In this document: in pieces, positions 42,252-50,930 of the stretch
Position numbering within the stretch: position 1 is the stretch's first letter
Layout of the letters: each line of letters starts with the position of its first letter
From: CAZENU01 sp965117035
GTDB lineage: Bacteria; Chloroflexota; Dehalococcoidia; Lucifugimonadales; CAZENU01
DNA: 64,000 bases
Direction of reading: 5' to 3'
NCBI GenBank assembly: GCA_965117035.1
Contig: OZ220748.1
Location: 930,001 to 994,000 of the forward strand
The notes under the pieces: generated by a model
The model's database searches: none
The model's input: only the letters and a program-made list of their open reading frames with translations
Told to the model about the DNA's origin: nothing
Program-made: the position numbers and the translations under genes

Positions 42252-43835
42252 TCACACGTTGGAGTGGTCGTAGGGGCCGAGGTCCGGGTCTACGAAGCCC
42301 CTGGGGAAGCTTCGCCCCGCCAGGTACTTGACCTCCAGCTCGACGTCCCTCAGTACGCACGAGTCGCCGAGAACGTCCGGGTCGCGCTCCAGCAGTGTGA
42401 CGCGGAGGACGTTCTCGCCGGTGACCGGCCAGTGTTCGGGATCGAGCCTGAACACGTACCAGTAGCCTCCCATCACCCGGTACCTGGGCCCGCTCATCTT
42501 GTAGACCTCGCTGATCCTCCGCAGCAGGTTGTCCGGCAGTATGCGGCCGTTCAGCCGGAACTCCAGCCGGTCCATCTCGGTGCTCTCCACTACCCTGAAC
42601 CGCAGCAGCACCTCGTGCACCCGGCCCGCCGCGTGCCACCGGGGGAGGTCGTCCGCGACGCGCAGGGCGACGTCGACCGGCTCGCCGGCGTTCAGGCGCT
42701 TGGGGAGCGGCGCGCTCGACGGCCGGGGAGTCCCGGCTTCCGTCGGCACCAGGTAGAACTTGTCCTTCGCGGCCATGATCTCCGGATACGGGAGCTCGCG
42801 AAGCTTCTCGTAGACGCTCGCGTCGTAAGGCCACAGGTTGAACCACTGGGACAGGTAGAGCCCGCGGATCCCCTGCGCCCACTGGTTGCACGCGATCGCC
42901 CGCGTCATCGACACCGGCGCGTCCGCCAACCGGTCCGACGACACCTCGCTGTTGATCGTCCCGTGGACTCGGCACTCCCTCCCCCTGACGAGCCGCAGGA
43001 ATTCGCTGTAATCGGCCATCGGCTTGACGTGGTAGCTGTCGCCGAGAGCCTCCGGCACCAGGACGTCGACAAGTCCCAGCCTGACCCACTCTTCCACGTC
43101 GAGGCCGTGGGCGAGGCAGTCGTCGAGCCTGTCCGGCACGTGCACCACCAGCTCCTTGTCGACGCCGGCGCGTTTGACCGCGTCGTGGACGCGTCCCACC
43201 CAGTCGGTCATTGTCCCGCGGCCCGCCTCGACGTCGTCGGGATGGAAGTAGTGCGGCGTCGCGTTGAACTGCAACTCGAGGCCATCGACCGGGTAGTCGC
43301 TCATGACCTCCTCGACGATTCCAAACCGCTCGGCGCGGCTCTCCTCGTGTCTGAAGTCGAGCAGATCGAACGCCGGATGGTCGAGGCCGAGACGGCCGCC
43401 GGCGCCGATCTCCAGGTGCGGGTTATCGCGTCGGAAGTCGGAGCAGCGCGTACCGGCGCTGTTCGGCCCGCCCCCCTGCGGGATCAGCGTGGCGTACAGG
43501 GCCATGCCGAGCTCGTGGGCGCGGTCGCACACGATGCGCAGCGGGTCGTGCCCGCGGTCGATCAGCCCCCGCGCGTTGCGATGGGCGCGCTGGAACACGA
43601 GGTTGCCGATGTCCTTCGGGTCCCACCTGTCGACGTTGTGGCCCCACAGCTCGCCCGCGCGGGTGTCGTGCAGCATCGTCCTGCCCTCGCCCAGGCACAG
43701 CATGACGGCGTCGACCGGCGTGCCCGCCAGCTCGTCCACCATCGCCGTGTACTCCTCTGGGGCCATCGGCGGCTCGTAGCGGTAGATGTGGCTGTGTCGT
43801 CCGTCGTGGTAGAACATCATCCTCGGCTTGCCCAT
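42252..43835 (-). CDS. Uncharacterised glycosidase-like TIM-barrel protein A
   Basis: This 527-residue protein starts KPRMMFYHDGRHSHIYRY and has a TIM-barrel-like N-terminal part. DRAHELGMALYATLIPQGGG precedes a flexible loop. LDFRHEESRAERFGIVEEVMSDYPVDGLELQF (parts of it) corresponds to the strand and helix with the candidate catalytic acid in GLELQF. HVPDRLDDCLAHG follows. The last 170 residues form a predicted beta-sandwich (WHAAGRVHEVLLRFRVVE). It resembles family-10-like putative glycosyl hydrolases and is clearly homologous to the divergent neighbour at 43908. No signal peptide. Function and substrate unknown. Confidence 0.72.
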   Translation of the reverse strand: MGKPRMMFYHDGRHSHIYRYEPPMAPEEYTAMVDELAGTPVDAVMLCLGEGRTMLHDTRAGELWGHNVDRWDPKDIGNLVFQRAHRNARGLIDRGHDPLRIVCDRAHELGMALYATLIPQGGGPNSAGTRCSDFRRDNPHLEIGAGGRLGLDHPAFDLLDFRHEESRAERFGIVEEVMSDYPVDGLELQFNATPHYFHPDDVEAGRGTMTDWVGRVHDAVKRAGVDKELVVHVPDRLDDCLAHGLDVEEWVRLGLVDVLVPEALGDSYHVKPMADYSEFLRLVRGRECRVHGTINSEVSSDRLADAPVSMTRAIACNQWAQGIRGLYLSQWFNLWPYDASVYEKLRELPYPEIMAAKDKFYLVPTEAGTPRPSSAPLPKRLNAGEPVDVALRVADDLPRWHAAGRVHEVLLRFRVVESTEMDRLEFRLNGRILPDNLLRRISEVYKMSGPRYRVMGGYWYVFRLDPEHWPVTGENVLRVTLLERDPDVLGDSCVLRDVELEVKYLAGRSFPRGFVDPDLGPYDHSNV

Positions 43836-43852
43836 GGGTAGACGCGCTCCTC

Positions 43853-43861
43853 TGATATGAT
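43853..43861 (+). promoter_or_regulatory. Extended -10 promoter of glycosidase-like protein B
   Basis: TGATATGAT (with TATGAT at 43856-43861) lies 47 bp before the chosen ATG of the rightward gene. The ATG at 43857 lies inside this box and is not used as the start. Confidence 0.5.
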
Positions 43862-43907
43862 CCGGGGCGATTCGACCGCAGGCTCAGGCTACATGGAGAC
43901 CAGGACG

Positions 43908-45515
43908 ATGACCAGACCGCCCCGCTACGGCATCATCTACAACTGGGACGGCTCGCCCTACGGCTACTCCGAGGCGCCGCAGTCCGTCGACCAATTGCTG
44001 GAGAAGGTATACGCACCGCTGGCCGACACGCAGGTGGGCGCCCTGTTCTGGTGCACGGGCACTCACGCCGCAACATGGCCCAGCGACGTCCTGGAGATGG
44101 TCGGCGACTTCCGCGGCCGCCGGTATCGCACGGCCGGGGAGTACGTCGCCGCGGAGAACCTGCGGATGATGCTGGAGCGCGGCGAGGACCCGAATCGGGC
44201 CATCGTAGACCGCGGCCACGAGCTGGGCCTGCACGTCTACGCGTCCGTGCGGATGAACGACAACCACTTCGACGGCATGCGGCCCGACGAGATGGCGTCG
44301 TCCGATCACGGAGAGCTGACCCGCATGCGCGTAGAGCACCCCGAGTGGCTCCTCGGCGACCGGACATCGGAGTGGTTCGCCCTGTCGTGGAACTTCGCCG
44401 TTCCGGAGGTCCGGGAGCACAGGCTGGCCCACGTCGAGGAGCTGTGCGAGCGCTACGACTGGGACGGCGTGGAGCTCGACTGGCAGCGCCACGCGTTCCA
44501 CCTTCCTCGGGACGAGGCTTACCGGCTCAGGTACGTTCTGACAGACGTCCAACGCGCCGTGAGCGCAATGGCGCGCCGGATCGGCGAGCGGCGGGGCAGG
44601 CCGTTCCACGTCGCGGCCCGCGTCGCCCCTACCTTGGAAGTCTCGCGCGGCATCGGCTACGACGTGCCGGCGTGGGTAGACGAGGGCCTGGTCGACCTGC
44701 TCGTCCCGGCCGGCGGCTACGGCATGGACCCCTCCATAGACGCCGCGGCCTACTGGGCTCTCTGCGAGAACAAGAGCACGGCGGTCTATCCGGGCCTGGA
44801 CGTCGGCATCGACGTTTTCGACTCAGGAGAGCACGGCCGGGAGGCCTTCGTAGGGCCGGAGGACCGCAGGACCAAGGACTTCGGGCGCGTAAGGGCCGAC
44901 GCCGCGCGGTACCACGAGACGGGGGCCGACGGCGTCTACGTCTTCAACTGGCACGCCGACGGCGACTCCCGGCGCGAGCTGCTTACCCGCATCGGGTCGC
45001 CCGAGACGCTGCGGCGCTCCGACAAGATCTACGCAGCCACCCACCGGTATCTCCGCGACGACGGCCCATGGCGCGGCGCGCTCCGAAACGACCGCGTCTG
45101 GGGCGAGGTGCCGGTACCGCTGAAGGCGACTCTGACCGGCGAAGGCCCTACCGTCGTGCTGGAGGTCGCCGACGACTTTTCCCGCGACGAGCCGGCGCGT
45201 GTGGAGCTCCGAGTGCGCCTGGAAGGGTGGGTGAAGGGAGACGCGGTGCGGGTGCTGTGGGACGGCGCGTCCCGCGACGACGCCGAGGTCGCCTACCAGA
45301 CCGACTTCGAACACGGCTCCGCGTCAAATCCCTTCGGGGCCAAGCTCTACGACATATCGTCCGCCGTCTGGCTCAACTGTGCGCTGGACCCGCCCGAAGT
45401 GCCCAGGGGACGCCACGAAGTCAAGGTCGTCCTGGAAGAGCGAAACCGGTGGATGGCGTCAGACCTGGTGCTGACCGACGTCGAGCTGGCGGTCACCTAC
45501 GGAGACGCTGGCTAG
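43908..45515 (+). CDS. Uncharacterised glycosidase-like TIM-barrel protein B
   Basis: The 535-residue product is a homologue of the divergently encoded protein at 42252. RYGIIYNWDGSPYGYSE aligns with KPRMMFYHDGRHSHIYRY, DRGHELGLHVYASVRMNDN with DRAHELGMALYATLIPQ, and YDWDGVELDWQRH with YPVDGLELQFNAT. The strand VELDW contains a strong candidate acid. The C-terminus (about 390-535) is a beta-sandwich (VVLEVADDFSRDEPARVEL). I chose the ATG at 43908 because homology begins there and an AGGA site precedes it; ATGs at 43857 and 43893 are alternatives. No signal peptide or known motif is seen. The pair may act together on one substrate. Confidence 0.72.
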   Translation: MTRPPRYGIIYNWDGSPYGYSEAPQSVDQLLEKVYAPLADTQVGALFWCTGTHAATWPSDVLEMVGDFRGRRYRTAGEYVAAENLRMMLERGEDPNRAIVDRGHELGLHVYASVRMNDNHFDGMRPDEMASSDHGELTRMRVEHPEWLLGDRTSEWFALSWNFAVPEVREHRLAHVEELCERYDWDGVELDWQRHAFHLPRDEAYRLRYVLTDVQRAVSAMARRIGERRGRPFHVAARVAPTLEVSRGIGYDVPAWVDEGLVDLLVPAGGYGMDPSIDAAAYWALCENKSTAVYPGLDVGIDVFDSGEHGREAFVGPEDRRTKDFGRVRADAARYHETGADGVYVFNWHADGDSRRELLTRIGSPETLRRSDKIYAATHRYLRDDGPWRGALRNDRVWGEVPVPLKATLTGEGPTVVLEVADDFSRDEPARVELRVRLEGWVKGDAVRVLWDGASRDDAEVAYQTDFEHGSASNPFGAKLYDISSAVWLNCALDPPEVPRGRHEVKVVLEERNRWMASDLVLTDVELAVTYGDAG

Positions 45516-45533
45516 AGGACGACCCCACCGTCG

Positions 45534-46493
45534 CTAGTCGGCGACGAGGGGCATCACCTCGGTGGCGAAGCTCTCCATCATCTCCATCTGTCCAGCGACG
45601 CTGTCGGCGGACGAGCCTGCGCTCATGTTGGTGACGCCGAGCTTCTCCTGGGCGCGGACGTCCTCGGCGACCTGCTCGGCGGTGCCGGTGAACGGCTCGC
45701 GGTCCGGGCCGGTGCCCGCGTTCGGGTCGCCTCCGTTCCATGACAGGCCGCCCCAGCGCAGGCCGAAGCCCGACATGTCGCGGCCGGCGGCCTCGCCGCG
45801 GCGCTTGATCGAGTCGAGCAACGCCACGAGCTTCTCGTCGGTCTCTATCGGGTCGTCCTGGTTGTTGGCCGCCGGCGCCCAGCCGTCGCCGAGCAGCGCC
45901 GCCCGCCTCATGGCGGCGGGGCTCTCCCCGCCGATCCAGTACGGGATGTGCGGCTGCTGGATGGGCTTCGGCGCGAAGTCGACGTCCTCGATGGTGAGGT
46001 ACTTGCCGTGGAACGACGGGTTCTCCTTCGACCACAGCTCCGTGAAGGCGCGCAGGTACTCGTTGGTCACGCCGCCGCGCTTCTCGAAGGGCGTCGGCAC
46101 CATCATCGCGGCGGCCTCCTCGCGGTTCCAGCCCGGCCCGACCAGGATGCTCATCCTGCCGTTCGACAGCACGTCGATGGTCGCGAGCATCTTGGCGGCG
46201 AGTATGGGGTTGCGGTACGGCACGACGAAGAACGGCATGAGCCTGATCCGCTTCGTCTGCGCGGCGACGAAGCTCATCGTCGCCTGCGCCTCCAGCATGT
46301 TCTGGCCGGTCCCCACGCCGGGTATCTCACCCGTGCCGCGCGGATACAGGGAGTGGATCACCCTGGGCATGATGAGGCGCTCGGCCACGCCGAGATAGTG
46401 GTAGCCGACCTCGTCGGCCTTGCGGGCCAGCGCGCTGATGGCCTCGGGGTCGTAGTTCGGGGCGCCCATCGGGACGCCTGTGTGGAATTTCAT
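45534..46493 (-). CDS. LLM class flavin-dependent oxidoreductase (F420- or FMN-dependent)
   Basis: This 319-residue bacterial-luciferase-like TIM-barrel protein has ALARKADEVGYHYLGVAERL near 22-41, MLEAQATMSFVAAQTKRIRLMPFFVV near 67-92, and the family pattern VLSNGRMSILVGPGWNREE (near 107-125). Further along, IPYWIGGESPAAMRRAALLGDGW forms the cofactor phosphate region near 180. Members oxidise or monooxygenate varied substrates with FMNH2 or coenzyme F420; the cofactor cannot be decided here. An AGGAGG site precedes the ATG. It is the first gene of its transcript; pstB is the next gene upstream, 126 bp away. Confidence 0.9.
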   Translation of the reverse strand: MKFHTGVPMGAPNYDPEAISALARKADEVGYHYLGVAERLIMPRVIHSLYPRGTGEIPGVGTGQNMLEAQATMSFVAAQTKRIRLMPFFVVPYRNPILAAKMLATIDVLSNGRMSILVGPGWNREEAAAMMVPTPFEKRGGVTNEYLRAFTELWSKENPSFHGKYLTIEDVDFAPKPIQQPHIPYWIGGESPAAMRRAALLGDGWAPAANNQDDPIETDEKLVALLDSIKRRGEAAGRDMSGFGLRWGGLSWNGGDPNAGTGPDREPFTGTAEQVAEDVRAQEKLGVTNMSAGSSADSVAGQMEMMESFATEVMPLVAD

Positions 46494-46588
46494 TTCGACT
46501 TGCCTCCTGGACGCGATAGCTTACGCGCTGCCAGTGGAAAAGTCGATACCGCCATCACCCAGGATGACAGCCGCAACCCCCGCTCTGG

Positions 46589-46613
46589 CTATCCACTACC
46601 AACTATCCACTAC
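46589..46613. repeat. Short direct repeat
   Basis: CTATCCACTAC occurs at 46589-46599 and 46603-46613 (14-bp period) in the gap between pstB and the LLM oxidoreductase gene. It is too short to interpret. Confidence 0.5.
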
Positions 46614-46619
46614 TCAACC

Positions 46620-47393
46620 CTAGCTGAAGCGGCCGGTGATGTAGGCCTCGGTGCGCTCGTCCTGGGGATCGGTGAAAATGCGGCGGGTAGCGTCGTGCTC
46701 CACGATGTACCCCGTGCCGTCGTCGGCGACCATCAGGAAGGCCGTCTCGTCCGACACTCGCGCCGCCTGCTGCATGTTGTGGGTGACGATGACGATGGTG
46801 ACGTCGCTGGACAGCTCGCGGATGAGCTGCTCGATGGCCAGGGTGGCGATCGGGTCCAGGGCCGACGCCGGCTCGTCCATCAGTATCACCTCGGGCTCGA
46901 CGGCCAGCGCCCGCGCGATGCACAGCCGCTGCTGCTGCCCGCCGGACAGTGTGAGCGCGCTCTTCTTGAGGCGGTCCTTGACCTCGTCCCACAGGGCGGC
47001 GCGTTGGAGTGAACGCTCGACGGCCTCGGCGATGCTGCCACTGTAGCCATTGATCCTCAGCCCGAACGCGACATTGTCGTAGATCGACTTGGGAAAGGGG
47101 TTGGGCTTCTGGAAGACCATCCCGATGCGCGACCGCAGCTCCGTGGGGTCTACGTCGTCTCCGTAGATTTCGGTCCGGTTGTACAGGATGCTGCCCTTGA
47201 CGACCGCGCCGGGGATCAGGTCGTTCATCCGGTTCATGCAGCGCAGCAGCGTGCTCTTGCCGCACCCGGACGGCCCGATGAGCGCCGTCACGCTGCCGCG
47301 CCGGACCTCCAGGCCGATATCCTTCAGCGCGTGGAACGAGCCGTACCAGGCGTTGAGTTGCTGGACCGCGAGTACCGTGTCTTCCGAAGCCAA
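46620..47393 (-). CDS. pstB: Phosphate ABC transporter ATP-binding protein PstB
   Basis: This 257-residue ATPase has all PstB-specific features: GSFHALKDIGLEV, Walker A GPSGCGKSTLLRCMNRMND (typical of PstB), QKPNPFPKSIYDNVAFG, the signature LSGGQQQRLCIARALA, Walker B ILMDEPASALDP and the His of THNMQQA. It energises high-affinity phosphate uptake through PstCA with PstS. It is 44 bp downstream of the PhoR-like kinase gene and follows the regulator in one operon, but pstS, pstC, pstA and phoU are not in the window. The other subunits must be encoded elsewhere. Confidence 0.95.
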   Translation of the reverse strand: MASEDTVLAVQQLNAWYGSFHALKDIGLEVRRGSVTALIGPSGCGKSTLLRCMNRMNDLIPGAVVKGSILYNRTEIYGDDVDPTELRSRIGMVFQKPNPFPKSIYDNVAFGLRINGYSGSIAEAVERSLQRAALWDEVKDRLKKSALTLSGGQQQRLCIARALAVEPEVILMDEPASALDPIATLAIEQLIRELSSDVTIVIVTHNMQQAARVSDETAFLMVADDGTGYIVEHDATRRIFTDPQDERTEAYITGRFS

Positions 47394-47437
47394 GCCAGTC
47401 CTCCGATTTGCTCCCTGCTTGCGTTGCCGGCCCGCGG

Positions 47438-49189
47438 CTAGGACGCCCTCGGCAGCGTGAAGCTGAACGTAGTGCCGACGCCCTCCTCGCTCTCTACGTC
47501 GACCTCTCCGCCGTGGGCCTGCACGATGTGCTTGACGATCGCCAGGCCGAGCCCGGTGCCGCTGTCGCTGCGCGACCTGTCTATCTTATAGAACCGCTCG
47601 AAGACGTGGGGCAGGTGCTCCCTGCCGATCCCGGCGCCCGTGTCGCTGACGCTGACCACGACCGATCTCTCCTCGGCGGCCGCCGTGACGGTCACCGAGC
47701 CCCCGTCGGCCGCCGCCTTGACGGCGTTCTCAAGCAGGTTCGTCAACACGCGCCATACCATGTGCCCCTCCCCGAGCACAGCCGGAAGATCGCCGTTGGC
47801 GCGGGCGCGGACGTCGACCGACGTTCTGCGCCGGACCGTCTGCACGGCGTCGTCGATGATCGGCCCCAGGTCGACGGGCGCGAGGTTGACCTGGGTGTGG
47901 CCGCTCTCCAGCCGCGACAGCTCCAGCAGATCGTTGACCAGCAGGGTCATTCTATCGACGTCGCGGCCGATGCGCGACAGGAACTCCACGGCCCTCTCCC
48001 GCTCGTCGAGTGCGCCGGACTCCAGCGTCTCCACTATCGCCTTGATGGACGCGAGTGGGCTGCGGAGTTCGTGGGAGACGTTCGTCACGAACTCCCTGCG
48101 CGTCGTGTGGACCCGCCGGATCTGCGTCAGGTCGTGCAGCGTGACGAGTACTCCCCCACCGCTCGTCCTGCCTATCGGTATCGCCACGGCCCTCACGAGC
48201 CTGCGCTGCCGCAGCAGGTCCGTCTCCGCCTGCTGCGGCGCCCGCGACTCGACACACGCGGACACGATGCTCAGCAACTCGGCGTCGCGCACGATGTCGG
48301 CGAACGGGCGTCCGAGCGACTGCCCCGGGCCGAGGCCCAGGAGATCCTCGGCGGCGCTGTTGACCAGCACGGCCCGCCGCTCGCCGTCCAGCACTACCAC
48401 GCCGTCGACCATCGTGTTCAGCACCGCGGAAAGGAGGTCCCTCTCTTCCGACAGGTCGCCTATCGTCTCCCTGAGCGTCGACGCCATCGCGTTGAACGCC
48501 TCGGCCAGCTCCTCGGTCTCGTCACGGGACAGCGCCTGGACCCGGTGGTCCAGGTCGCCCCTGGTCAAACGCCTGGCGCCCTCCGTGACCGACCGCACGG
48601 AGCGGGAAGTACGGCCGGCGAGGACGTACGCGAGCCCGGCCGAAAGCAGCGCGAGCACCGTAACGCCGAGAGCGCCCGTCAACGCTATCGGGCGCACGTT
48701 CGAGGCGATCTCGGCAGTCGGAACGGCCACGCGGGCCACGCCGACCGTCTCGCCTCCGCGCGTGATGGGCGCCGCCGTGTACAGCATCTCGCGTCCGGCC
48801 GCGCCGGGGCGTGTGCTTCGTCCCAGTCCCGTCGCCAGCGCGTCGCGGACCTCCGGCCGGGTGGACTGGTCCTGCAGGGTCGCCGGGTCTTCCGACGAGT
48901 CGGCGAGGACCGCGCCCTCCGCCGAGATCAGGGTGACCCTCGCCTCAACCCGGCTCCCAAGCCGGTCGGCTGCCGCACCGAGTGCCGCGTGGTCGAGGTC
49001 CCCTTCGAACATCCGGGCCGTCGACTCGGCGATCAGCCCGACCTCGTGCTCCAGGCGCTCCTCGAGGTCGTCGATGTAAGTATCCCGGACGACCCCGACG
49101 AGGAGAAATCCGAGGACGCCCAGCGAGCCGAACACGAGCGCGGTGTGGGCGATGACGAAGCGCCAGCGCAGGCTGTCGAGCAGCCTCAT
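47438..49189 (-). CDS. Sensor histidine kinase, PhoR-like
   Basis: This 583-residue membrane kinase has a TM segment near 13-35 and an extracytoplasmic domain to about 165. A second TM (about 168-191) is followed by HAMP (192-245), PAS (about 250-350), and a HisKA box FVTNVSHELRSPLASIKAI with His373. A HATPase domain carries N-box LTNLLENAVKAA, G1 DTGAGIG and G2 GTGLGLAIV. The ATG at 49189 overlaps the regulator's stop (ATGA), so the two are coupled. With PstB downstream, phosphate sensing is the most likely role, although the large periplasmic domain is longer than in the enterobacterial PhoR. Confidence 0.92.
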   Translation of the reverse strand: MRLLDSLRWRFVIAHTALVFGSLGVLGFLLVGVVRDTYIDDLEERLEHEVGLIAESTARMFEGDLDHAALGAAADRLGSRVEARVTLISAEGAVLADSSEDPATLQDQSTRPEVRDALATGLGRSTRPGAAGREMLYTAAPITRGGETVGVARVAVPTAEIASNVRPIALTGALGVTVLALLSAGLAYVLAGRTSRSVRSVTEGARRLTRGDLDHRVQALSRDETEELAEAFNAMASTLRETIGDLSEERDLLSAVLNTMVDGVVVLDGERRAVLVNSAAEDLLGLGPGQSLGRPFADIVRDAELLSIVSACVESRAPQQAETDLLRQRRLVRAVAIPIGRTSGGGVLVTLHDLTQIRRVHTTRREFVTNVSHELRSPLASIKAIVETLESGALDERERAVEFLSRIGRDVDRMTLLVNDLLELSRLESGHTQVNLAPVDLGPIIDDAVQTVRRRTSVDVRARANGDLPAVLGEGHMVWRVLTNLLENAVKAAADGGSVTVTAAAEERSVVVSVSDTGAGIGREHLPHVFERFYKIDRSRSDSGTGLGLAIVKHIVQAHGGEVDVESEEGVGTTFSFTLPRAS

Positions 49190-49908
49190 GCCTCGAACCG
49201 GTAGCCCAGTCCGCGAACGGTGACGATGCGCTTCGGAGTCCCCGGAGCGGGCTCGATCTTCTTGCGCAGCCAGCGGACGTGCACGTCCACCGTCCGGGTA
49301 TCGCCCACGTAGTCGCGGCCCCACAGGCTGTCCAGTATTTCGTCCCGCGAGAGCGCCCGGCCGCGGTTCATCATGAACAGGGCCAGCAGATCGAACTCGC
49401 GCGGCGTCAGCTCCATCGGCTCGCCGGCCAGCGTGGCGATGTGGCGGGATACGTCGATCTCGAGGTCGCCCGACGTCAGCCGCCCGGAGGACATCGACCT
49501 TCCCGCGCCGCCCGAGGCTCCGGCCCGCCTCAGCAGCGCCCCGACCCGGGCCATCAGCTCCCTCATGCTGAACGGCTTGCTGACGTAGTCGTCGGCGCCG
49601 AGCTCCAGCCCGACGACCTTGTCGGTCTCCTCCGTCCTCGCGGTCAGCATGAGGATCGGGACGTCGCTCTGCCCGCGGATGATCCTGCAGGCGTCCATGC
49701 CGTCGAGACCTGGCAGCATCAGGTCGAGGATGACCAGGTCGGGGCTGTCCTGCCGGGCGATCTCGACGCCCGTCTCGCCGTCCGAGGCGGTCAGCACCGT
49801 ATATCCGCCGCGCTGCAGGTTGTAGCTCAGCGCCTCACGCAGGTTTTCCTCGTCCTCGACCACCAGGACCGACCTCGAAACTGCCGCGGCGCCCTGAGTA
49901 GCTGCCAT
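49186..49908 (-). CDS. Response regulator, PhoB/OmpR family
   Basis: This 240-residue regulator has a receiver domain with acidic pair Glu18/Asp19 (VEDEENLREAL), phosphorylation site Asp62 (ILDLMLPG) and Lys111 (SKPF). The C-terminal winged helix has LTPREFDLLALFMMNRGRAL and the recognition-helix region TVDVHVRWLRKKIE, ending GLGYRFEA. It is the partner of the kinase at 47438 and probably controls phosphate-starvation genes. The start has no ribosome-binding site; a TATATT box ends six bases before the ATG, so the mRNA is probably leaderless. Confidence 0.93.
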   Translation of the reverse strand: MAATQGAAAVSRSVLVVEDEENLREALSYNLQRGGYTVLTASDGETGVEIARQDSPDLVILDLMLPGLDGMDACRIIRGQSDVPILMLTARTEETDKVVGLELGADDYVSKPFSMRELMARVGALLRRAGASGGAGRSMSSGRLTSGDLEIDVSRHIATLAGEPMELTPREFDLLALFMMNRGRALSRDEILDSLWGRDYVGDTRTVDVHVRWLRKKIEPAPGTPKRIVTVRGLGYRFEA

Positions 49909-49914
49909 GTCGGT

Positions 49915-49920
49915 AATATA
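49915..49920 (-). promoter_or_regulatory. -10 box of the leaderless regulator transcript
   Basis: TATATT on the minus strand ends at 49915, six bases before the ATG at 49908. A TCGACC -35 candidate lies 18 bp upstream. A normal start of transcription would fall on the start codon. Confidence 0.5.
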
Positions 49921-50090
49921 GCCTCTTTCGCACGCGCGGGTCGAGGCTGGAGCGCGCCGGGGGCACGAGGAGGCGAGTCGGGTGGCGCTGGACGGCGCCG
50001 GCCACTCCCGCTGCCCGCCTGGATGGCGGTGCGCCGCGCCGGCGTCACGTGGATGCCGTGCCGGTGCGCGTGGTCAGCTACGCGAGAGGC

Positions 50091-50825
50091 TCACGCGCGG
50101 CGCTGCCGGCGGCGAGCGGACAATGCGTCGACCGCGGCGAGGGCTTCGCTCCCCGGCCGCGTCCTGCGCGACTGCGCCGGCGACCGGGGCGCGCCATCGC
50201 GAGGAGTCTGCTTCGACGGGCGTCTCTTTCTGCGGAAAAGCAGCGAGACGATCCCCAGCAGCAGCCGCAGGGCTAACTCGACGAGTATGAGAAACAGCAG
50301 ATAGTAGAGGATCGTCTCGCGAACGTCGTTGGCGTCCCGCAGGACTTCCAGCGACTCGCGCACGTTGAAGAAAGAGGCATCGATCAGGAAGAGCGCGAGC
50401 ACCGCGAAGGGCAGTATCTTGGCAACGTCCCGCGACAGGTCCTCACTGTAGTAGGCGGTGGCCCGGATCGTCGTGACGGTCGCCAGTGCTATCAGCAGGA
50501 TGTCGGTAATCGCCCGGTCTCTCGACAGGAAGGTGAGGATCAGCGTGAGGACAGCGAACCAGAAGGCGGCGAACGCCGGGAATATCACGAGGTACTTTGC
50601 GACGTACATGACGAAGTGCAGGAACCGCCGCAGCCACCGGAAGCGCGCCTCCTGGTACCTGGACAGGTCCAGCGCGAACATGTCGCGCGCGGCAACAAAC
50701 CGGTAGAACTTGAAGACGAAGACCGCGTAGGCGGCCATGCCGAGGACGTAGCTGCCTACGGGCCACAGCAGATCGACAGCGTCGTTCAGGTAGAGTCCGT
50801 TGGGGAATACTGTCCCGATGTCCAC
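50091..50825 (-). CDS. Membrane protein of unknown function
   Basis: This 244-residue protein has about five hydrophobic segments: near 20-40 (LLWPVGSYVLGMAAYAVFVF), 68-97 (MYVAKYLVIFPAFAAFWFAVLTLILTFL), 104-121, 135-150 (ILPFAVLALFLIDASFF) and 170-192. The last 50 residues are basic and cytoplasmic (RRKRRPSKQ). The family is conserved but unnamed as far as I can tell; I recognise no domain. Upstream (50854-50930) lie a perfect hairpin and an operator-like palindrome. It stands alone between the regulator gene and the YtxH gene. Confidence 0.65.
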   Translation of the reverse strand: MDIGTVFPNGLYLNDAVDLLWPVGSYVLGMAAYAVFVFKFYRFVAARDMFALDLSRYQEARFRWLRRFLHFVMYVAKYLVIFPAFAAFWFAVLTLILTFLSRDRAITDILLIALATVTTIRATAYYSEDLSRDVAKILPFAVLALFLIDASFFNVRESLEVLRDANDVRETILYYLLFLILVELALRLLLGIVSLLFRRKRRPSKQTPRDGAPRSPAQSRRTRPGSEALAAVDALSARRRQRRA

Positions 50826-50853
50826 GGTGCGCAGTTCCTTCAGGAGGTCCCGT

Positions 50854-50930
50854 CATGTCTGCCACGGCGGCAGACATGAACATCAACCGTCCTCATTCCC
50901 ACGTGTGCTTGTGCACCACTTATTGCACAA
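50854..50930 (-). promoter_or_regulatory. Hairpin and operator-like palindrome upstream of the membrane protein
   Basis: CATGTCTGCC (50854-50863) and GGCAGACATG (50869-50878) form a perfect 10-bp stem with a 5-base loop, 28 bp before the start codon. Farther upstream TTGTGCA (50909-50915) and TGCACAA (50924-50930) form a 7-bp inverted repeat with 8-bp spacing, similar in layout to operators of dimeric regulators. Their roles are inferred. Confidence 0.5.
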
